Origin: SUG1106 sp051883095 | Lineage (GTDB): Bacteria; Bacillota; Clostridia; Peptostreptococcales; Anaerovoracaceae | Length of the DNA: 64,000 bases | Assembly (NCBI GenBank): GCA_051883095.1 | Contig: JBJETB010000023.1 | Span: 9,907-73,906 of the forward strand | Direction of reading: 5' to 3' | Shown here: piece after piece, positions 60,272 through 64,000 of the stretch | How the letters are laid out: each line of letters starts with the position of its first letter | Numbering within the stretch: position 1 is the stretch's first letter | Notes under the pieces: model-generated | The model's input: the letters and a program-made list of their open reading frames with translations, nothing else | What the model was told of the DNA's origin: nothing | The model's database searches: none | Made by a program: the position numbers and the translations under genes

Positions 60272-61174
60272 CTAGATCATCCCGTGGAGCTTAAGAATCT
60301 CAACGAACATCTTATCTCTCCATTTTTCAACAGAAGCCACATCCTGACCTTTCTCAGGATTTCTTGAAGCAATTTCTTCGTCTATGCCTTCTGCCATTAC
60401 AGCATACACCGGATCCGGTGCAAGACCATACTTCTGAGCATAATTCCTATATCCGCCCTCTACTCCCAGGCTCAGTGTAAGAAGCTGTCCTGTCACTGCT
60501 GTTCTCATTCCAGGTCCGAACATGATTGCCTTATCCATTTCCTCTACAGTACAAAGACCTTCCCTTACGCCGTCAGTTGCAGCATCCATAATCGCCCAGT
60601 TGATTCTGTTTGCTATATATCCCCTCACCTCTTTGCGGCATACGATAGCAACCTTGCCCATTGCTTCATATATTTTTTTCGCTTCATCTATAGTTTCCTG
60701 CGGAGCATGAGGTCCACAGATTTCTATCATAGGAAGCAGATATGACGGGTTAAAAGGATGTCCGACAACTATCTTTTCAGGATACAGTGCGTCTTCAATC
60801 AGCTTGCTTGGAAACAGACCGGACGCAGAACTTGCTATTATACATTTTTTCCCTGCAGCTTCCTGAATCTGTCTGTAGATTTTTTTCTTTAATTCCAGAT
60901 TTTCAGGAGCACATTCCTGCACAAAATCAGCATCTTTTACAGCCTCTGCCAGATCCGTGCAAACTCTGACTCTGCCGAGTTTTATTTCTGCTTCTTCTCT
61001 TGTTGCTGCTCCTGCTTCAACCATGATATCCATTACGGTATTGATATTCTTGCGAATCTGCTCCTCGTTTACTACGTCGTAAAGTGTAACGTCGAAGTCA
61101 TTTAAGATCGCATTTGCCGCAAGACCAGCTCCGATCATTCCGGTACCGCAAAATACCGCTTTAACTTTACTCAT
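60272..61174 (-). CDS. 3-hydroxyacyl-CoA/L-carnitine dehydrogenase-family enzyme, copy 2
   Basis: 300 residues. NAD motif VFCGTGMIGAGLAANAIL; catalytic His in VVGHPFNPSYLLPMIEICG, a sequence very like carnitine dehydrogenases. ADFVQECAPENLELKKKI and SSASGLFPSKL are conserved family segments. Expected to feed a BKACE with a 3-keto acid. AAAGGAGG precedes the ATG by 8 bases. Together with copy 1 at 45396 it suggests two related substrates or two chiral forms. Confidence 0.8.
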   Translation of the reverse strand: MSKVKAVFCGTGMIGAGLAANAILNDFDVTLYDVVNEEQIRKNINTVMDIMVEAGAATREEAEIKLGRVRVCTDLAEAVKDADFVQECAPENLELKKKIYRQIQEAAGKKCIIASSASGLFPSKLIEDALYPEKIVVGHPFNPSYLLPMIEICGPHAPQETIDEAKKIYEAMGKVAIVCRKEVRGYIANRINWAIMDAATDGVREGLCTVEEMDKAIMFGPGMRTAVTGQLLTLSLGVEGGYRNYAQKYGLAPDPVYAVMAEGIDEEIASRNPEKGQDVASVEKWRDKMFVEILKLHGMI

Positions 61175-61195
61175 TGATTTATCCTCCTTTAAAAA

Positions 61196-62419
61196 TTATT
61201 TATTAACATTTGCATTAATCATCCTGTTAAGAATAAGGAAAACGAATACGGAAATGACTCCGCACGCTATCATGACAAAATATGTACCTATGTAGTCACC
61301 TCCTGATTTTGTAACTATAATGCTGGCAACTGTCGGTCCGATTATGGCGGCAGGTACTGCACAGAAGTTTACTATGGCGAAGTTTGATGAATAATACTTC
61401 GCACCATACTGGCCTCTCACAAATGATGACGCAATAATAGGATTTCCTCCATACTGAAGTCCCATAAGCACAAGTCCCATAATGATCAGTACCATCATAT
61501 TTAAAGATGCACCTAAAACAAGTATCACACCTGCTGCTATAAGAGTGCTCACGCTAAGTATCATTGTTTTTACCCGTCCGAGCTTATCGTATAATGCACC
61601 GACTAAAATGCGTCCTGCACCATTACATACTGAAACTATCATTCCCACTATTGCTGCAGCACCGGCAGACACAGCAATTGATGCTGCGTTGCCGATAACG
61701 ATCATTCCGGCGATATTTACAATCACAGCCCAGAGCATGTAAACCCAGAAAACCGGATCCCTGACCACATAGCCTGCAGGTTTATCTGTTTCTGACCCTG
61801 CTACTATGATTTTATCTTCACTAGCATCCTCATCAGCAGGTGCTTTAAGCAGAAATGAACCTGCTATGAGAATAGCTGCTATTCCAACACCGAGAATAAG
61901 ATAAGTGCGGAAAAGGCCGCATCTTACGATAAGCACAGTCAGACCGCTTCCAAGAATGAGGGCTCCGCACCCGAATCCCATCATCATGGTGCCTATAGCC
62001 GCACCGCTTTTGTCCGGGAACCATTTGCTGACTGTCGAAATAACCACATTGTATGCAATTCCAACACCGAATCCCGCAAAACAGCCATAACAAACATAAA
62101 GCATTGCCAGGCTGAGTCCCGGATTTTGAATATTCATTCTGGATACTCCGAAAAATCCCACAAAAATCAGTGCTGTTGAAATCCACAGAATCGTTCTCAC
62201 CTGATGCTTTTTTGACATTATGCCTGCAAATAATCCTCCCAGGCAGAAACCTATCATCGAAATAGTGAAAGCCATTGAGAGCTGGGAAAGACTCCATTCA
62301 GGATACAGTTCCCCGAAGTATTGTGAGAAAAGAGACCATCCGTATATCAGGCTGCAAAACAGCAATATAACTGTACCCATCGCAAGGTAGATCCATCTCT
62401 TTTTTCCGTTATTATTCAA
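61196..62419 (-). CDS. OFA-family MFS carboxylate transporter
   Basis: 407 residues and about 12 membrane spans, opening KKRWIYLAMGTVILLFCSLIYGWSLFSQYFGELYP, the pattern of the oxalate/formate antiporter family. A central loop KAPADEDASEDKIIVAGSETDK separates two six-span bundles; LYDKLGRVKTMILS is the MFS loop motif. The start appears to be TTG at 62419. First gene of its operon, so it probably imports the carboxylate substrate or exchanges it for an acid product. Confidence 0.82.
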   Translation of the reverse strand: MNNNGKKRWIYLAMGTVILLFCSLIYGWSLFSQYFGELYPEWSLSQLSMAFTISMIGFCLGGLFAGIMSKKHQVRTILWISTALIFVGFFGVSRMNIQNPGLSLAMLYVCYGCFAGFGVGIAYNVVISTVSKWFPDKSGAAIGTMMMGFGCGALILGSGLTVLIVRCGLFRTYLILGVGIAAILIAGSFLLKAPADEDASEDKIIVAGSETDKPAGYVVRDPVFWVYMLWAVIVNIAGMIVIGNAASIAVSAGAAAIVGMIVSVCNGAGRILVGALYDKLGRVKTMILSVSTLIAAGVILVLGASLNMMVLIIMGLVLMGLQYGGNPIIASSFVRGQYGAKYYSSNFAIVNFCAVPAAIIGPTVASIIVTKSGGDYIGTYFVMIACGVISVFVFLILNRMINANVNK

Positions 62420-62464
62420 ATTACCATCTTCTTTCTATATTTAATTTTAATTTTTTATTATCGA

Positions 62465-62487
62465 ATTCATTGAACATATTCACCGTT
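62465..62487. promoter_or_regulatory. 13-bp iteron pair downstream of the MFS-operon promoter
   Basis: ATTCATTGAA (62465) and ATTCACCGTT (62478) are 13 bases apart, matching the unit and period of the BKACE2 iterons, and lie in the same place relative to the -10 box. Confidence 0.55.
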
Positions 62488-62498
62488 TGTATGAGAAA

Positions 62499-62527
62499 AC
62501 TATAATATAATTTTTTTCTTATGTCAA
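62499..62527 (-). promoter_or_regulatory. Promoter of the MFS-dehydrogenase-thiolase-ptb operon
   Basis: On the minus strand TTGACA (62527-62522), 17 bases, TATAGT (62504-62499): a strong sigma-A promoter with consensus -35. Confidence 0.75.
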
Positions 62528-62560
62528 TAGTAAAGAAATGATAATATTATAATAAAATTT

Positions 62561-62594
62561 TTTATTGAATGCGCTCATTGAATTGTGCTATAAT
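62561..62594 (+). promoter_or_regulatory. CoA-transferase promoter with overlapping iteron pair
   Basis: TTGAAT (62565-62570), 18 bases and a perfect TATAAT (62589-62594) drive the CoA-transferase gene. TTTATTGAAT (62561) and CTCATTGAAT (62574) are 13 bases apart and overlap the -35 and spacer; on the other strand both read ATTCAAT-R-A, matching the iteron family. Confidence 0.65.
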
Positions 62595-62634
62595 AGACTT
62601 GTTCATATGGAAGCAAGGAGGCTAGAAATACAAT

Positions 62635-63942
62635 ATGAAAGAATCATTAATCAACGAATTCAGGTCACGTGAAACCACCATTGAAGAAGCAGTTAAAATT
62701 GTTAAAAACGGAGATGTTGTAAATGTTGGTTCTTTCTCTGGTATAAGCACTGTTCTGCTTAATGCTTTAGGCGAAAGAGAGGACATCACTGATATTACAA
62801 TTACCGGTTCCAATTTTGTGAAGCCGACTCCTCTCTTTGATCAGCCGGAAAGATGCCATGTATATACATCATTTTTAGGTGCGGAAGACCGTCGTATACT
62901 TCCAAGCGGTATTCTTGACTATACCTGCGTTCACCTCAGCCAGGTGGATATATGGTGCAGGGAGACATGCCCTCCGACAGTACTATTTCTGGAAGTTTCA
63001 AGCCCTGACGAAGAAGGATATATGTCCCTGGGAACATCAAGCATAGCATGCGGAAAATACCTCATGGAAAAAGCAGACCGTATTGTTCTCCAGATTAACA
63101 GCAAAATGCCTTACGTTTTAGGAGAAGATAATAAAATACATATCACTCAGGCTGATAAAATTATATATCATGATGAAGATATTCTGGAACTTCCGCCTTT
63201 CCCGACTACACCGGAAGTAGAACAGATTTCTAAATTTCTTATAGAGCAGATTCCTGACGGCGCCTGCGTTCAGATAGGTATAGGAAACATCGGCAATGCT
63301 GTTGCCTATGGTTTAAAAGATAAAAATGACCTTGGTATTCACACCGAAATGCTCACAGAAAGCCTTGTATATCTCGTGGAGAACGGAAATGTGACCAATG
63401 CAAGAAAGGCTTTCAAACCCGGCATGACGGTTTCTTCTTTTGCTCTGGGGAGCAAGCATATGTACGAATTTCTGGATCATAACGAAAAGATGCATTTCAT
63501 GCCATTCCCTGTTGTAAACGATCCTTTTATAATCAGTCAGAATGACAACATGATATCGATCAACAGCGCACTTCAGATCAATCTTTTTGGAGAAGTTGTC
63601 TCTGATAATATGAATGGCATACAGTACAGCGGCTGCGGAGGACAGCTTGATTTTGTACGCGGCGCGCAAAGATCAAAAGGCGGCAAATCTTTTATCGCTA
63701 TTCCTTCTGTCAATGTCAGTCATCGTACAGGCAAGGTAACCAGCAGAATCGTTTCTCACTTTGAGCCTTATACTGCAGTTACCACTCCTAGAGCAGATAC
63801 TCAGTATGTAGCGACTGAATACGGATGCGTAAATCTTAAGCCACTTCCAATGCGGGACAGAGTTCATGCCATGATCAGCCTGGCACATCCTGATTTCCGT
63901 GCAGAGCTTATAGAAGATGCAAAAAAAGCCGGAATCTATTAG
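62635..63942 (+). CDS. 4-hydroxybutyrate/acetyl-CoA CoA-transferase family enzyme
   Basis: 435 residues of the acetyl-CoA hydrolase/transferase family (AbfT/Cat1 group). The catalytic Glu is in DLGIHTEMLTESLVYL; the CoA-binding glycine-rich loops IGIGNIGNAVAYGL and YSGCGGQLDFVRGAQRS and the C-terminal SRIVSHFEPYTAVTTPRAD are present. It would activate the imported acid, or acetoacetate released by BKACE, with CoA from acetyl-CoA. AGGAGG lies 13 bases before the ATG, rather far. Divergent from the MFS operon and sharing its iterons. Confidence 0.88.
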   Translation: MKESLINEFRSRETTIEEAVKIVKNGDVVNVGSFSGISTVLLNALGEREDITDITITGSNFVKPTPLFDQPERCHVYTSFLGAEDRRILPSGILDYTCVHLSQVDIWCRETCPPTVLFLEVSSPDEEGYMSLGTSSIACGKYLMEKADRIVLQINSKMPYVLGEDNKIHITQADKIIYHDEDILELPPFPTTPEVEQISKFLIEQIPDGACVQIGIGNIGNAVAYGLKDKNDLGIHTEMLTESLVYLVENGNVTNARKAFKPGMTVSSFALGSKHMYEFLDHNEKMHFMPFPVVNDPFIISQNDNMISINSALQINLFGEVVSDNMNGIQYSGCGGQLDFVRGAQRSKGGKSFIAIPSVNVSHRTGKVTSRIVSHFEPYTAVTTPRADTQYVATEYGCVNLKPLPMRDRVHAMISLAHPDFRAELIEDAKKAGIY

Positions 63943-63943
63943 A

Positions 63944-64000
63944 GCAATCAAGTAGGGGCTAACATGTAGCCCCTCTCACACCACCGGGCATGCCGTTCGG
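63944..64000 (-). mobile_element. Probable 3' end of a group II intron (domains V-VI)
   Basis: On the minus strand the end reads CCGAACGGCATGCCCGGTGG then TGTGAGAGGGGCTA and a stem AGGGGCTA/TAGCCCCT closing with CCCCTACTTGATT. This order (part of a domain V hairpin, a TGTGAGAGG linker, and a domain VI stem ending CCTAC-TTGAT) is familiar from bacterial group II introns. The catalytic hairpin is cut by the window edge and no reverse transcriptase is visible, so the call is by pattern only. Confidence 0.5.

Noticed and set aside
63954..63974. Rho-independent terminator of the CoA-transferase gene
   Set aside because: The stem AGGGGCTA/TAGCCCCT is good but no T-run follows; the surrounding sequence fits group II intron domain VI better.

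Overview
The window looks like a low-to-mid GC, strictly anaerobic Clostridia-type genome (Bacillota). I would place it near the Anaerovoracaceae / Eubacteriales family XIII group, but that placement is inference from gene content: a GerA/SpoVAF-type spore protein, small clostridial regulators, AGGAGG ribosome binding sites, ferredoxin-fused enzymes and a butyrate kinase route. No rRNA, tRNA or CRISPR array is visible. Two 100-N scaffold gaps (12277-12376 and 53630-53729) both carry the fingerprint of a k=55 short-read assembly and both break real genes.

Region 1 (1-12540, all minus strand) is the conserved translation/RNA operon, read right to left: rimP, nusA, ylxR, ylxQ, infB, rbfA, nrnA, truB, ribF, then an unusual double ATP-grasp gene, rpsO and pnp (3' end outside the window). 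A long imperfect palindrome sits between infB and rbfA, and a three-way-junction-like leader precedes rpsO.

Region 2 (12540-44200) is mixed accessory and housekeeping content. It holds a nuclease-like gene behind a leader full of TACGACAT motifs; a DUF554/small protein pair; an MMPL exporter with a secreted partner and a divergent TetR repressor; an acyl-CoA synthetase; a SpoVAF-like germination protein; an atypical GluRS; a small alarmone synthetase; and an aldo/keto reductase-ferredoxin. These are followed by an arsenic-type operon (arsR, ArsP-like permease, ferredoxin-DUF2703, thioredoxin-like, arsC), redox and peptidase genes, LysR, PAP2, and an XRE-ABC-surface protein operon. Seven copies of a 51-nt palindromic-ended repeat lie in three intergenic clusters.

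Region 3 (44211-63942) is the most interesting part: a CoA-ester catabolic cluster in which most functions occur twice. There are two beta-keto acid cleavage enzymes (BKACE), two carnitine-dehydrogenase-like 3-hydroxyacyl dehydrogenases, two thiolases, two short-chain dehydrogenases and two tandem 4-hydroxybutyryl-CoA dehydratase-like flavo/FeS enzymes. Single copies of enoyl-CoA hydratase, 3-hydroxybutyryl-CoA dehydrogenase, phosphate butyryltransferase, butyrate kinase, a 4-hydroxybutyrate-type CoA-transferase and an OFA-type MFS carrier accompany them. One operon is preceded by a sigma-54 promoter and lies next to a PAS sigma-54 activator gene. Three other promoters carry 13-bp iterated operator-like sites. 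I infer fermentation of an imported beta-hydroxy or beta-keto carboxylate to acetyl-CoA/butyrate with ATP made by butyrate kinase; the substrate is unknown. The last 57 bases resemble the 3' end (domains V/VI) of a group II intron on the minus strand.
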